Shown piece by piece: positions 40,932 through 53,404 of a stretch of 64,000 bases of DNA. The position numbers were made by a program, and so were the translations under genes. Source of the DNA: Planctomycetota bacterium (GTDB lineage: Bacteria; Planctomycetota; Phycisphaerae; Phycisphaerales; UBA1924); the NCBI GenBank assembly GCA_014584315.1, contig JACTNA010000031.1:89824-153823 (forward strand), read 5' to 3'. The number at the start of each line of letters is the position of its first letter. The stretch's first letter is position 1. A model generated the notes under the pieces. That model searched no databases. It worked only from the letters and a program-made list of their open reading frames with translations, and was not told the origin of the DNA.

Positions 40932-42908
40932 TCACTCCCTCTGGCCCGCGGCGCGGAGGGTGAGGGTGAGCGTGACTTCCTCGCCGTTGCGAAGGACGAC
41001 GACCTCGATCTTCTCGCCCGGCTGGGCTTCGCGCAGGAGGGGCATCCAATCGGTGACGCTGCCGAGGGCCTGGCCGTTCCAGCGGGTCATGACGTCGCCG
41101 GGCTGCATGCCGGCCTCTGCGGCGGCAGTGTCCGGCGTCACCTCCTCGATCAGGACGCCGCGACCGTCCTCGTCGTAGCCGGGCCGGATGCCGACGCGGA
41201 CGCGGGAGCCGGCGCGGCCCTGGCCCTGCCCGAGCCGCGGGAGATTCTCCGAGGCACGGCGTCCGTCCGCGCTGTCGGGAACGAAGGGGAGCGTCTCCGC
41301 ACGCTGGGCCATGGCAAGAGCGATGCGTGAGACGACGTTGACGACGTCCACCGCGCCGTTTCGGTTGATGAGGACGCTCACGTCGCCGGGCTTGTGGTAG
41401 TCGTCGTGGAAGCCGGAGAAGAAGAAGAGCACGGGCACCTCCTTGGCGTAGAAGGAGGCGTGGTCGGAGCGTCCGAAGACGCCCGGGGGCATGGGCTTGA
41501 CGTCGAGGCCGGATTGCTCGAGGAACGGCGAGGCGAAGTCCTGCAGACCGTCGCCCGTGGCCAGCCCGCCGACGTGGATGGCGCGGTCGCGCACGCGGCC
41601 GATCATGTCCATGTTGAGCATGAGGACGTGGCGGTCGATGGGGACGATCGGGTTGTTGGCGTAGTAGCGCGAGCCGATGAGGCCGGACTCTTCCGCCGTG
41701 AACCCGAGGAAGAGGATGGAGCGGGCGGAGGCGTCGTCCGGCATGGCGGCGTAAAGGCGTGCGAGCTTCTCGGCGGCGAGGAGCAATCCCGACGTACCCG
41801 AGGCGTTGTCGTCCGCGCCGGGGTGGATCTCGCCGGTCGCGCCCGAGCCGAACTGGCCGTACCCGACGTGATCGAAGTGCGCGCCGATGACGACGTATTG
41901 ATCGGCGAGCGCGCCGCGTCCGGGCAGGACGCCGCCGACGTTCGGCGTGAGGATGGGGCTGCGGTCGACGTCGGCACGGACGGAGACCGCCGCGCCCGGC
42001 AGGTCGAGCACCACGCCCGAGGCGTCGGCGAGGCGACGCAGGTCCATGAGCGATCGGCCCTCAGGGTCCGCGGCCCGGACCAGCCGATCGGCGGCGTCGG
42101 GGGTGACCATGATCACCGGGACGTCGAACGTTCCCGCGCGGGTCTCCTGCACGGTCGCCAGTCGGTCGGCGCGTTCATCGGCCGCGCCGGGCGGGTTGAC
42201 GACGATGACGGCCTTGGCGCCGCGGCGCGCCGCGGCGGAGATCTTCGGCTCGAGGTTGGCCATGAACGACCAGCCGTCGCCGGTCTCGGACCAGAGGCTG
42301 CGGCCCTCGTCGTTCATCGGCTCGAAGCGGAACGCGAGCGCGATCTTGCCGTCGAGGCTGTCGGCGGGCTGGTAGCCCATGTACCCGTCCTTGCCGCTGA
42401 CGATCGAGTAGCCCACGAAGACGAGCGGGCCGGTGAAGTCGCCCGCGCCCGAGCACCCGAGGACGGCGTAGTCCACGCCCTCGCGGAAGGTCAATGGGGC
42501 GGCGTCGCCCGCGCGGGCCTCGACCGCGCTGCCGCGGATGTCGAAGTTGCGCCCGTGCTCGAAGTACTGGAAGTAGGAGGCGAAGGGGCTTCGGACTTCG
42601 GAGCCGTCGGCGGCCGTGACGGTCTCGGGGAAGGCGGGCCTGAGACCGAAGCGCTCGAAATAGAAGCGGATGTACTCGGCGGCATCGCGGTTGCCTCGCA
42701 GGCCGGGGGCGCGGCCCTCGAAGAAGGGATTGGCGAGCGTGGTGACGTGCTTGTCGTAGGTCTGGACGTCCTCGGGCATGTTGAGGAGGAGCGTCGAGAT
42801 GGGAGACTCGCCGAGGGCGACGATGGCGTCCTTCACGTCCGCGCCGTCGCCGGCGAGGGAAGCGGGGGGGGCGAGCACGAGCAGGAGCGCGAGGGGAAGA
42901 CGGCGCAT
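40932..42908 (-). CDS. Exported M28 peptidase with PA insert and C-terminal PDZ
   Basis: This gene encodes 658 residues. The ATG at 42908 begins a signal peptide ([20 protein letters not shown]). Dinuclear zinc aminopeptidase motifs: '[10 protein letters not shown]', '[15 protein letters not shown]', '[17 protein letters not shown]', 'NMDMIGRV' and '[10 protein letters not shown]'. A protease-associated insert (about 110-300) precedes the catalytic half. The last 90 residues are a PDZ domain ('[20 protein letters not shown]', '[15 protein letters not shown]'). It likely removes N-terminal residues from peptides in the periplasm or outside. The 3' end abuts the inverted array. Confidence 0.92.
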   Translation of the reverse strand: MRRLPLALLLVLAPPASLAGDGADVKDAIVALGESPISTLLLNMPEDVQTYDKHVTTLANPFFEGRAPGLRGNRDAAEYIRFYFERFGLRPAFPETVTAADGSEVRSPFASYFQYFEHGRNFDIRGSAVEARAGDAAPLTFREGVDYAVLGCSGAGDFTGPLVFVGYSIVSGKDGYMGYQPADSLDGKIALAFRFEPMNDEGRSLWSETGDGWSFMANLEPKISAAARRGAKAVIVVNPPGAADERADRLATVQETRAGTFDVPVIMVTPDAADRLVRAADPEGRSLMDLRRLADASGVVLDLPGAAVSVRADVDRSPILTPNVGGVLPGRGALADQYVVIGAHFDHVGYGQFGSGATGEIHPGADDNASGTSGLLLAAEKLARLYAAMPDDASARSILFLGFTAEESGLIGSRYYANNPIVPIDRHVLMLNMDMIGRVRDRAIHVGGLATGDGLQDFASPFLEQSGLDVKPMPPGVFGRSDHASFYAKEVPVLFFFSGFHDDYHKPGDVSVLINRNGAVDVVNVVSRIALAMAQRAETLPFVPDSADGRRASENLPRLGQGQGRAGSRVRVGIRPGYDEDGRGVLIEEVTPDTAAAEAGMQPGDVMTRWNGQALGSVTDWMPLLREAQPGEKIEVVVLRNGEEVTLTLTLRAAGQRE

Positions 42909-43171
42909 GGGCGGTCCTTTCGGGAACGGGGCGGGCTTGCCGATTGCGGGAGTGTAGGGTCTCGACGAGCCTCGACCCGCCTTCAACAAGCCGCGTACTC
43001 GAGGGAGCGGTTGCTTCTACCGGGATCGTCCCCATCCGGTCGCGGCCCATTGGGTTCGGTTCGTTGGTTTCCCGGGTGCGCGTCCTAGACTCTGCCGCCC
43101 GGCCCTGGCCGCACGCTGTCGGCGGCTCCGGCAAGGGCGAGGCAGCCATCCCACGAGGGGAACCCCGTCAG

Positions 43172-46093
<2,922 letters not shown>

Positions 46094-46097
46094 GGCA

Positions 46098-46219
46098 GAA
46101 AACGAAAAGCGAAAAGCGAAAAACGAAAGGCGAGCATGGAGACAGGCCGGACGCCTCTCGTGCTCGCGCTTCGCTCCTCCCTCTTCCCTTTTCGATCTTC
46201 GCTTTTCGTTTTTCGCTTT
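46098..46219. repeat. Inverted short-unit array between gcvP and dehydrogenase gene
   Basis: The left arm has CGAAAAG, CGAAAAG, CGAAAAA, CGAAAGG units at 46103-46130. AAAGCGAAAAACGAAA (46113-46128) pairs perfectly over 16 bases with TTTCGTTTTTCGCTTT (46204-46219), reaching into the stop codon of the convergent gene. Heptamer family shared with 40797-40929. Confidence 0.85.
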
Positions 46220-47204
46220 ACGCCTCCACGAGCACCTTCACCTGCCCCGGCTCCTCGGCGGCCGTAAAGGCGTTGAGGGCATCGTCGAGGCGGAAGCGGC
46301 GGGTGATGAGGCTGACGACGTCGACGCGGCCGGCTTCGAGTTCGAGCAGGGCGTCGGCGATGCGCGAGCCGCGCGAGCCGAGCAGTTGCAGTTCCGCGTC
46401 GATGACTCGCGCCGGGTCGAGTCCGGGCGCGGGGCCTGAGCCAGTGGGGGGGGCTTTCAGGATGACCGTGCCGCGCGGGCGGACGAACTGGAGGGCGAGG
46501 TCGAGGCCCGCCGCGGTGCCGGTGCAGTCGAGGACGACGTCCTGGTCCTGGCGTCGCCCGGCCTCGTCGATGTGGCGGTGCTTGACGCCCCATTTCTCGC
46601 ACAGACCGAAGCGGTCGGGGTGGCGGCCGAGCAGGCGCACGCTGGCGTTGCGCCGGGCCATGACCTGCGCCGCGAGCAGCGCGATCGGCCCGTCGCCGAG
46701 CACGGTCACGTATGTCTTGCTCTCGATGGGGGCGAGCAGCCCCGCGTGCAGGACCGAGCCGAGCGGCTCGGCGAAGACGGCCGCCTCGTCGTCGATCGAG
46801 TCGGGCACCGCGAAGAGGTTGGCGACCGGCAGCGTGAACCGATCGGCGAGGCAGCCGTCGCGCCCCGAAAGGCCCATCACCGTGCGCTCGGGGCAGTGAT
46901 TGCTCAGGCCCGCCCGGCAGAGCGAGCACCGGCCGCAGACCACCGTCGGGGAGCAGACGACGCGCGTGCCCTCGAAGCGTCGCTGGTCGTCGCGCCCGGG
47001 GAGCGGGTTGACGCGCTCCACGATGCCGACGACCTCGTGCCCAAGGACGCCGGTGAACGAAGCGGGGTTGCGGAAGGCGTGGAGGTCGGCCGCGCCGATG
47101 CCGACGCGCAGCGGGCGGATGAGGGCCTCGCCGGGGGCGGGCGTCGGCTCCCGGGCAGCGCGGTCCAGCGTCACGACGCGGCCATCGGATCGGACTGCGC
47201 GCAC
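46218..47204 (-). CDS. Medium-chain (zinc-type) dehydrogenase, catalytic Cys replaced
   Basis: This gene encodes 328 residues from the GTG at 47204, which has GGGAGG five bases upstream; an upstream GTG is less likely. It has the MDR fold: 'GVLGHEVVGIVERV' (catalytic His/Glu), the structural zinc knot CGRCSLCRAGLSNHC, and the nucleotide site 'YVTVLGDGPIALLAAQVMAR'. The position normally holding the catalytic zinc cysteine (GICGTDLH) reads GIGAADLH. This subgroup may therefore bind zinc differently or have lost activity. Substrate unknown. Its stop overlaps the inverted array shared with gcvP. Confidence 0.85.
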   Translation of the reverse strand: MRAVRSDGRVVTLDRAAREPTPAPGEALIRPLRVGIGAADLHAFRNPASFTGVLGHEVVGIVERVNPLPGRDDQRRFEGTRVVCSPTVVCGRCSLCRAGLSNHCPERTVMGLSGRDGCLADRFTLPVANLFAVPDSIDDEAAVFAEPLGSVLHAGLLAPIESKTYVTVLGDGPIALLAAQVMARRNASVRLLGRHPDRFGLCEKWGVKHRHIDEAGRRQDQDVVLDCTGTAAGLDLALQFVRPRGTVILKAPPTGSGPAPGLDPARVIDAELQLLGSRGSRIADALLELEAGRVDVVSLITRRFRLDDALNAFTAAEEPGQVKVLVEA

Positions 47205-47327
47205 TCGGACCTCCCTCGCCGGGCGCACGGACCGCGCCCGGGCGGGGTATCGGCCGGATGCCCCGACCGCGTGAGCGAACCGCTCCCTGACGGTCGCGGC
47301 TCGCCGGCGCGAGGGGAACGCGATTGC

Positions 47328-48158
47328 TTATCGGGCTTCGACCGGGCGCATGCCGACGGGCGTCGATTCCGGCTCGTTCGGCGGCGGGGGGACGAACGGC
47401 AGGAACTCGATGAGCGTGCGGTCGCGGCGAAACGCGGGGTAGATGTACGCCGTGCGCCCGGCGAAGGGGCTGGAGGTCTGGTTGAACCAGCGCAGCCAGG
47501 CGCGACGATCGAAGCCGTGGTCCTCGCCGGTCAGCGTGCGCAAGGAGTGCAGCGCGGCGGTGTTGACCGCGAGGTTGCGGTCGTCGAGCGCGGCGATCAG
47601 CGGCTGCAGCACCCGCGGGTCGGCGTACTGCCCGAGCGCATGGGCGGACTCCGCGCGCACGCGGGCGTCCGTCTCGCCGTCGAACACGCCGCGCGTCGGC
47701 TCGGGCTCGCGGACATGGTCGATGAGCGGGCCGACGGCCACCGGATTGTGCAGGCGCTGGAGCGTGCGCGCGGCTTCGAGTCGCACGCGATCGTCCGGGT
47801 CGCCCAGCAGCGCGACAACCCTGGGCACGTGGTCCGGCGAGCCGTGGATGCCGATGGCGCGCACGGCGGCGACGCGGACGTTGGCGTCCTCGTCGTCCAG
47901 ATGATCGGCGTACAACTCGACGTAGACGGCGTCGCCGCCGAACCAGCTGTTCGCCAGCAGCATGGTGCCCCGGTAGCGGTTGTCCGCGTCGTACGGGTCG
48001 ATGGCCATCTGCGCCGCCTGCTCGGGCGTGATCGGCTGGGCGACCTGGAGCAGGCTCTTGGCGCCCCGCATCTCCTCGGGCGTTTCGCACGCAGCGAGCC
48101 CAAGCAGGGCGGCGGCGGCCGGAACCAACGCCAGGTGTGTCACGCGCCGAAGGGGCAT
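47328..48158 (-). CDS. HEAT-repeat lipoprotein
   Basis: This gene encodes 276 residues. The ATG at 48158 starts a signal peptide with lipobox LGLAAC (cysteine about residue 24). Residues 75-215 contain four HEAT-like helical repeats ('DANVRVAAVRAIGIHGSPDH', 'DDRVRLEAARTLQRLHNP', 'DARVRAESAHALGQYADPRV', 'NLAVNTAALHSLRTLTGED'). The C-terminus is Pro-rich. Likely an envelope scaffold binding other proteins. A -10 box lies six bases before the ATG, suggesting a leaderless mRNA. Confidence 0.84.
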   Translation of the reverse strand: MPLRRVTHLALVPAAAALLGLAACETPEEMRGAKSLLQVAQPITPEQAAQMAIDPYDADNRYRGTMLLANSWFGGDAVYVELYADHLDDEDANVRVAAVRAIGIHGSPDHVPRVVALLGDPDDRVRLEAARTLQRLHNPVAVGPLIDHVREPEPTRGVFDGETDARVRAESAHALGQYADPRVLQPLIAALDDRNLAVNTAALHSLRTLTGEDHGFDRRAWLRWFNQTSSPFAGRTAYIYPAFRRDRTLIEFLPFVPPPPNEPESTPVGMRPVEAR

Positions 48159-48164
48159 GAGCGG

Positions 48165-48170
48165 ATGATA
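48165..48170 (-). promoter_or_regulatory. -10 box of the HEAT lipoprotein gene
   Basis: On the minus strand TATCAT ends six bases before the ATG at 48158; no Shine-Dalgarno sequence intervenes. Confidence 0.45.
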
Positions 48171-48189
48171 CAGCCGCGGCCCGCCCGGG

Positions 48190-48942
48190 TCAGAGGGGAT
48201 CGAACGGGCCCGACTCGGTGCGGAGCGCCATGGGGGGACGGAGAATCTCCTGCATGATGAACGCGCTCCGCCAGCCCTGGGGCGTCGTCGGGAGCGCGGC
48301 CGCGAGGCCGGGGCGAGGTGGCGTGGCCGGCGAGGTCGGCTCAGCGGCCGGGGAGAGCGCGGGCGCGAGTTTCCCCGCGGCGGGTTTGGACGCGGCTCGG
48401 GCACGGGCGACCTCCGCAAGGCGGGCCTGCTGCGCACGGCGTGCCGCCTCGGCCTCGGCCGCGCGACGCGCCGACCGTTGCTCCTGCTGTTGCTGGGGCG
48501 TCGGCGCCCGCCCGGACTGCGGCGGACGAGCGGTCTGTGCACGCTGCGGCGCGGGCGCCACCACCGGGCCGCGCTGCTGCGCGGGTGCGCGCTGCGCAGG
48601 CACGCGCTGCGCCTGCGGCACGGCGGTGGGTTGCGGGCGCTGCGGCGCGGTGCGGCGCTGCTGGGCCTCGGCCTGGCGACGCCGGAGTTCTTCGAGTTGC
48701 GCCTGGCGGCGGGCGGCGATCTCCTGCTGTTGCTGAATCGCCCGCCGGCGTCGATCCTCGGCCTGCTGCCGGGCCTCGGCGTCCGGGTCGCGTCCGGTGC
48801 GGATCATCTCGGCGCGCGCCTGCTGGCGGAGTTGCTCGAGTTTGCGGGCCTGGGCCTGCTCGTTCAGTTTGCGGATGACCCACTGCAGGATCGGGCCGCC
48901 GATGAACAGGATCAGGAAGATGTACTGGATGTACTGTCCCAC
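48190..48942 (-). CDS. Membrane-anchored Gln/Arg/Ala-rich coiled-coil protein
   Basis: This gene encodes 250 residues. One N-terminal helix (IQYIFLILFIGGPILQWVI, about 5-23) is followed by a basic coiled coil (25-100), a disordered Gln/Pro/Ala/Arg-rich middle (100-210), and a short ordered end 'WRSAFIMQEILRPPMALRTE'. I do not recognise a named family. Low complexity makes homology search difficult. The conserved-looking terminal helix may be the interaction site. It lies between the ABC ATPase gene and the HEAT lipoprotein gene on the same strand. Confidence 0.66.
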   Translation of the reverse strand: MGQYIQYIFLILFIGGPILQWVIRKLNEQAQARKLEQLRQQARAEMIRTGRDPDAEARQQAEDRRRRAIQQQQEIAARRQAQLEELRRRQAEAQQRRTAPQRPQPTAVPQAQRVPAQRAPAQQRGPVVAPAPQRAQTARPPQSGRAPTPQQQQEQRSARRAAEAEAARRAQQARLAEVARARAASKPAAGKLAPALSPAAEPTSPATPPRPGLAAALPTTPQGWRSAFIMQEILRPPMALRTESGPFDPL

Positions 48943-48951
48943 GGCGGCATC

Positions 48952-49758
48952 CTACACCGGCGAGGCCTCCGGCGGGGGAGCGGTCGGGAGCAGGCCCTCG
49001 CACCCTTCGCCGCGGACGCGAGCGAACGGCACGCCGAAGACGCCGGCCAGGATGTCGGGGGTGAGCGTGTCGCGGCTCGGGCCGAGGGCGGCGAGGCGGC
49101 CCGAAGCGTCGAGAACAGCGGCTCGATCCGCGAAGCGGAGCGCGGCGGTCAGATCGTGCAGCACAACCACCGCCGCGAGCGAAGGCCCCCGCGCGACGAG
49201 CGATCGGATCAGACCCGCGGCCTCAAGAGCGTGCTTCGGGTCGAGCGCGCTGAGCGGCTCGTCGGCCAGCAGAACACGGGTCGCGCCCTGTGCGCAGGGA
49301 ACGGACAACTGCGCCATCGCGCGGGCGATGAGCACGCGCTGCTGCTGGCCCGCGCTGAGGCGCTCGAACGGCTCGTCGGCGAGCGCCTCGACTCCGACCT
49401 CGAGCAGCGCGGTCCTGACCGCCGTCTCGACACCGTCTCCCGGCGTCGCGAAGCGGGCGTGGCGAACGGTCTCGCGCACCGTGAACGCGAACGCCATGCG
49501 GCTCCGTTGGGGGACGTAGGCCATGCGGGCGGCCCGATCTCGGGCCGAGAGGCTCCCGACGTCGCGGGTGTCGAGCGTGACGCGACCCGCGTCCGGCTCG
49601 CGCAGGCCGAGCAGCAGGCGCAACAGCGTGGTCTTGCCCGCGCCGTTGGGGCCGACGATGGCCGTGATCGTGCCCGGCTCGAAGCGCAGGCTGAGGTCGC
49701 GCAGCACCGGCCGGCCTCGCCGGTAGGCGAACGAGACACCCTCAGCGGCGAGCGCCAT
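48952..49758 (-). CDS. ABC transporter ATPase (iron-siderophore/cobalamin type)
   Basis: This gene encodes 268 residues from the ATG at 49758. Walker A GPNGAGKTT (about 34-42), Q-loop 'MAYVPQRSRMAF', signature LSAGQQQR, Walker B RVLLADEP and H-loop 'VVVLHDLTAAL' are all present. The overall form matches FecE/BtuD/HmuV ATPases. The permease and binding protein are not adjacent, so this ATPase is solitary and its transporter is unknown. A TACCAT -10 box lies five bases before the ATG. Confidence 0.88.
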   Translation of the reverse strand: MALAAEGVSFAYRRGRPVLRDLSLRFEPGTITAIVGPNGAGKTTLLRLLLGLREPDAGRVTLDTRDVGSLSARDRAARMAYVPQRSRMAFAFTVRETVRHARFATPGDGVETAVRTALLEVGVEALADEPFERLSAGQQQRVLIARAMAQLSVPCAQGATRVLLADEPLSALDPKHALEAAGLIRSLVARGPSLAAVVVLHDLTAALRFADRAAVLDASGRLAALGPSRDTLTPDILAGVFGVPFARVRGEGCEGLLPTAPPPEASPV

Positions 49759-49763
49759 GCGGC

Positions 49764-49769
49764 ATGGTA
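49764..49769 (-). promoter_or_regulatory. -10 box of the ABC ATPase gene
   Basis: On the minus strand TACCAT ends five bases before the ATG at 49758. The spacing is slightly short for strict leaderless initiation. Confidence 0.35.
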
Positions 49770-49853
49770 GTGGGCGGATCGAGCCAGCATGGCGGGGCAT
49801 GAGGGCGTCCCCTACACTGGCCGCACGACGCTGGCGTCGGCACGAGGGAAGGC

Positions 49854-50831
49854 ATGGGCGCGACGAGAACGGCATCGGTGAGCGGGGCGACGGGGTTCGT
49901 GGGTCGTTCCGTGGTGCGGGCGTTGCTGGAGCGGGGGTGGAGCGTCCGGGCGCTCGTCCGCGATCCGTCCAAGGCCCGGGCCGCGCTGCCGGCGCACGAG
50001 CGGCTGGTCTTCGTCGAGGGCGACGTGCTGGGGCCGGGCGTCGCCGATGAACTGATGCGGGGATCGACCGCGGCGGTGAACTGCATCGGGATCATCCGCG
50101 AGCGGCCGGGCGGCGAGACATTCCGCCGCCTCCATGTGCAGGCGACGCGCGCACTGTGCGAGGCGGCGTCCGGGGCCGGCGTGCGAAGGTTCGTGCAGGT
50201 CTCCGCGCTCGGTGTGCACGAGGAAGGCGCGGCCGAGTACCAGCGATCGAAGTCGGAGGGCGAGCGGATCGTTCGGGCCTCGGGGCTGGCGTGGACGATC
50301 CTGCGGCCGGGGTTGATCCACGGACCTGCGGGCGAACTGACGCGGCAGATGCGGGCGTGGGTCTCGGGGCGTGCCGCGCCGTTCGTGTTCATGCCGTACT
50401 TCACGCGCATCGTCCCCGGCTCGTCGCCGCTGCGCCCGAAGTTCGAGTCGGCGCGCGTGCAGCCGGTGTGGGTCGAGGACGTGGCGCGGGCGGCGTGCGA
50501 AGCGCTCGACCGCGAGGAGGCGGTCGGCGAGGTCTACAACCTGACCGGGCCGGAAACGGTCACCTGGCCCGAGATGCTCGTGTTTGTGCGCGAGCACGTG
50601 CCGGACGCGAAGCCGGGCCTCCGGTGCGTGGGGCTGCCCGCACCGATCGCGGCGGCGAAGGCCCGAGCGCTCGGGGCCTTGGGGCTGGGGCAGTTGCTGC
50701 CGTTCGACGCGGGGATGGCGTTGATGGCGCAGGAGGACAGCGTCGCCGCGCCGCACAAGGCGCGGACGCACCTCGGTTTCGATCCGACGCCGTTCCGGGA
50801 GGCGTTCGCGCGGTATGCTGGTTCGATGTGA
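49854..50831 (+). CDS. NAD(P)-binding epimerase/NDUFA9-like protein
   Basis: This gene encodes 325 residues. Rossmann motif 'SGATGFVGRSVVRALLERGW' at the N-terminus, 'FVQVSALGVHEEGAAEYQRS' containing the Ser/Tyr region of extended SDRs (YxxxK appears as YQRSK), and 'GEVYNLTGPETVTWPEMLVF'. This is the atypical SDR group related to complex I subunit NDUFA9 and to ubiquinone-linked NAD-binding proteins. AGGGAAGG precedes the ATG; a TACACT box is about 40 bases upstream. Substrate unknown. Confidence 0.85.
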   Translation: MGATRTASVSGATGFVGRSVVRALLERGWSVRALVRDPSKARAALPAHERLVFVEGDVLGPGVADELMRGSTAAVNCIGIIRERPGGETFRRLHVQATRALCEAASGAGVRRFVQVSALGVHEEGAAEYQRSKSEGERIVRASGLAWTILRPGLIHGPAGELTRQMRAWVSGRAAPFVFMPYFTRIVPGSSPLRPKFESARVQPVWVEDVARAACEALDREEAVGEVYNLTGPETVTWPEMLVFVREHVPDAKPGLRCVGLPAPIAAAKARALGALGLGQLLPFDAGMALMAQEDSVAAPHKARTHLGFDPTPFREAFARYAGSM

Positions 50832-50898
50832 CTGGCACGACGGGGCCTGAAAGGCCCCCCCTCGACGAGCAGGCCCGGCGCTCTCACAAGGCGGCACC

Positions 50899-53340
50899 AT
50901 GTCTTCACGCCATGAAAGGCGGTTGATCCAGCACCTCGAGCACGAGGACTACGCGCCCAAATCGGTCGAGGCGCTGGCCGACGAACTGCGCGTTGAGGAC
51001 GCCCACGCCTTCGCGGAGGAGGTCCAGCGGCTGGTCGAGGCCGGGACCGTCGAGGTGGACGAGCGCGGGCGCGTCCGCCTGCCGTCGCTCGCGTCGGCGG
51101 GGGGGGAGATCGTCGGCACGTTCCGGGGCACCGATCGCGGGTTCGGCTTCGTCGAGCCGGACGTGCGGCGTCGCGAGGGCGACGTGTTCATCCCGCCCGG
51201 CGCGACGCTGGACGCGCTGAGCGGGGACCGCGTGCGGGTCGAGGTCGAGCGCGACAAGCGGCGCGAGCGTCGCGAGGGCAGCGGCGAGCCGCAGTTCACG
51301 GGCGTCGTGGTGGAGGTGCTGGAGAGGCGGCGGGCGTGCTTCACGGGCGAGGTCTTCCGGCAGGGGCCGCTGTGGCTCGTGCAGCCGGACGGGCGCGAGA
51401 TGCGGCGACCGATCGTGGTGCGCGACGCGGAATCGAAGAACGTCAAACCGGGCGACAAGGTCGTCGTGGACGTGGTCGAGTATCCGCAGGGCGATGCGCT
51501 GGCCGAGGGCGTCATCAGCCGCGTGCTGGGCGAGGCGGGCCGCCCGGACGTCGAGACGCAGGCGGTGATCGCCGCGTACAACCTGCCGGGCGAGTTCCCG
51601 GAGGCGTGCGTCGAGCAGGCGCGGCGGGCGACGCGGCGTTTCGACAGCCAGATCGCCGCGTGGGAGGGAGGGCAGAAACTCCAGGGGCGCGACGACCTGA
51701 CCGACCGCTTCATCATCACGATCGACCCGCCGGACGCGAAGGACTACGACGACGCGATCTCGATCGAGCGCGTGGGCGACGGGTGGGAACTGGGCGTGCA
51801 CATCGCCGACGTGGCGCACTTCATCGAGCCGGGGTCCGCGCTCGACGAGGAGGCCCGCGAGCGGGGCAACTCGGTCTACCTGCCGCGGCTGGTGATCCCG
51901 ATGCTGCCGGAGGTGCTCTCGAACGGCATCTGCTCGCTGCAGGAGGGCGTGCCGCGCTTCACCAAGAGCGCGTTCATGCGCTACGACCGCGACGGCAACC
52001 TGACGGCCAGCGGCGTGGCCCAGACGCTCATCCGCTCCGCCAAGCGGCTGACGTACCTGGAGGCGCAGGCGCTGATCGACGGCGACGAGGAAGAGGCGAA
52101 GAAGCACGCGCGCACCGAGCCGAACTACACGCCCGAGCTGCTCGCCGCTCTGCGCGAGATGGACGCCTGCGCCAGGGCGATCCGCGGTCGGCGCGAGCGC
52201 AAGGGCATGATCTCGCTCGAACTGCCCGAGGTCGTGCTGATCTTCGACGAGGACGGGCGCGTGATCGACGCGGAGCGCGAGGACGACGCCTTCACGCACA
52301 CCGTGATCGAGATGTTCATGGTGGAGGCGAACGAGGTGCTGGCCCGCCTGTTCGAGGACCTGAACGTGCCCATCCTGCGCCGGACGCACCCGGAGCCGAC
52401 GCCGAACGAGTCCGCGGACCTCCAGAAGGCCGCGAAGGTCGCGGGGTTCACGGTGCCGCGCCATCCGACGCGCGAGGAGTTGCAGGGGCTGCTGAACGCG
52501 ACGCGGGGGACGGCGGCCGCGCGGGCCGTGCACATGGCCGTGCTGCGGACGCTGACGAAGGCGGAGTACTCCCCCGCGCTGGTGGGGCACTTCGCGCTCG
52601 CCAGCACCGCCTACGCGCACTTCACCAGCCCCATCCGCCGCTACCCGGACCTCACGCTGCACCGCGCGATGGCGGAGTATCTGAAACGAACGAACAACGG
52701 CCAGGACCGCCCGAAGAGCGAGAAGCAGCGGCACGAACTCGGGCGGGCGTTGCGCGAGGCGCTGCCCACGACGGAGGAACTGGTGCAGATCGGTCGGCGC
52801 TGCACGCAGACGGAGGAGAACGCCGAGGAGGCCGAGCGGGCGCTGCGGCAGTTCCTCGTGCTGCAACTGATGGCCGAGCACGTGGGCGAGGCGTTCGACG
52901 GCGTCGTCACCGGCGTCTCGCCCCGCGGCGTGTACGTGCAACTCAGCAAGTTCCTCGCCGACGGGATGGTGAAGGCGGAGGACCTGCCCGGCGACGTGAC
53001 GCGCTCCAACCAGCCTCCGCGTTGGCGCATCGACCAGCGCACCGGCGCGCTCGTGGACGCCAACAGCGGGCGGTCGTTCAACATAGGCGACCTGGTCACG
53101 GTGCGCGTCGCGGCCGTCGACCTCGCCAAGCGACAGATGGACCTCGTCATCGACGACCCCGCCTCACGCGCCGGCGGCAAGGCCAAGAAGGTCGGGTTGA
53201 AACTCGGGTCGGACGGGCAGTGGGGCGGCCTCGGCGCGGGCAAGGGCGCCGGCTTCAAGGACATGACCGGCGCGCAGCGGCGCAGCCGCAAGAGCAAGTC
53301 ACGCGACAAGGGGAAGAAGGATCATCGGAGGGGGAAATGA
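50899..53340 (+). CDS. rnr: Ribonuclease R
   Basis: This gene encodes 813 residues. Processive 3'-5' exoribonuclease of the RNB family. An N-terminal helix-turn-helix-like region (5-60, 'LEHEDYAPKSVEALADELRV') and two cold-shock domains (about 70-230, 'GTFRGTDRGFGFVEPDV') precede the RNB domain with the metal-binding 'DPPDAKDYDDAISIERVGD' near 274. The S1 domain is at about 650-720 ('FDGVVTGVSPRGVYVQLSKF'). A Lys/Gly/Arg-rich tail follows, as in many RNase R. GACGGAGT octamers begin at its stop codon. Confidence 0.96.
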   Translation: MSSRHERRLIQHLEHEDYAPKSVEALADELRVEDAHAFAEEVQRLVEAGTVEVDERGRVRLPSLASAGGEIVGTFRGTDRGFGFVEPDVRRREGDVFIPPGATLDALSGDRVRVEVERDKRRERREGSGEPQFTGVVVEVLERRRACFTGEVFRQGPLWLVQPDGREMRRPIVVRDAESKNVKPGDKVVVDVVEYPQGDALAEGVISRVLGEAGRPDVETQAVIAAYNLPGEFPEACVEQARRATRRFDSQIAAWEGGQKLQGRDDLTDRFIITIDPPDAKDYDDAISIERVGDGWELGVHIADVAHFIEPGSALDEEARERGNSVYLPRLVIPMLPEVLSNGICSLQEGVPRFTKSAFMRYDRDGNLTASGVAQTLIRSAKRLTYLEAQALIDGDEEEAKKHARTEPNYTPELLAALREMDACARAIRGRRERKGMISLELPEVVLIFDEDGRVIDAEREDDAFTHTVIEMFMVEANEVLARLFEDLNVPILRRTHPEPTPNESADLQKAAKVAGFTVPRHPTREELQGLLNATRGTAAARAVHMAVLRTLTKAEYSPALVGHFALASTAYAHFTSPIRRYPDLTLHRAMAEYLKRTNNGQDRPKSEKQRHELGRALREALPTTEELVQIGRRCTQTEENAEEAERALRQFLVLQLMAEHVGEAFDGVVTGVSPRGVYVQLSKFLADGMVKAEDLPGDVTRSNQPPRWRIDQRTGALVDANSGRSFNIGDLVTVRVAAVDLAKRQMDLVIDDPASRAGGKAKKVGLKLGSDGQWGGLGAGKGAGFKDMTGAQRRSRKSKSRDKGKKDHRRGK

Positions 53341-53362
53341 CGGAGTGACGGAGTGACGAAGT
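53339..53362 (+). repeat. GACGGAGT octamer array at the rnr stop
   Basis: Units GACGGAGT, GACGGAGT and GACGAAGT run from the rnr stop codon, then GGGGG. The same unit, also followed by GGGGG, occurs at 58260-58275. Confidence 0.85.
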
Positions 53363-53404
53363 GGGGGATGGCCGTCGGCTGTCCATGCCTCGCCCCTCAA
53401 CGCT

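Noticed and set aside
39881..40963. 360-residue plus-strand frame
   Set aside because: It crosses a strong terminator, an intergenic region and the inverted array, and is out of frame with the membrane protein gene at 40197, which has a good ribosome site.
42909..43171. Search for a glycine riboswitch before gcvP
   Set aside because: The conserved glycine-aptamer core sequences are not recognisable, although the interval is long enough. A covariance search would settle it.
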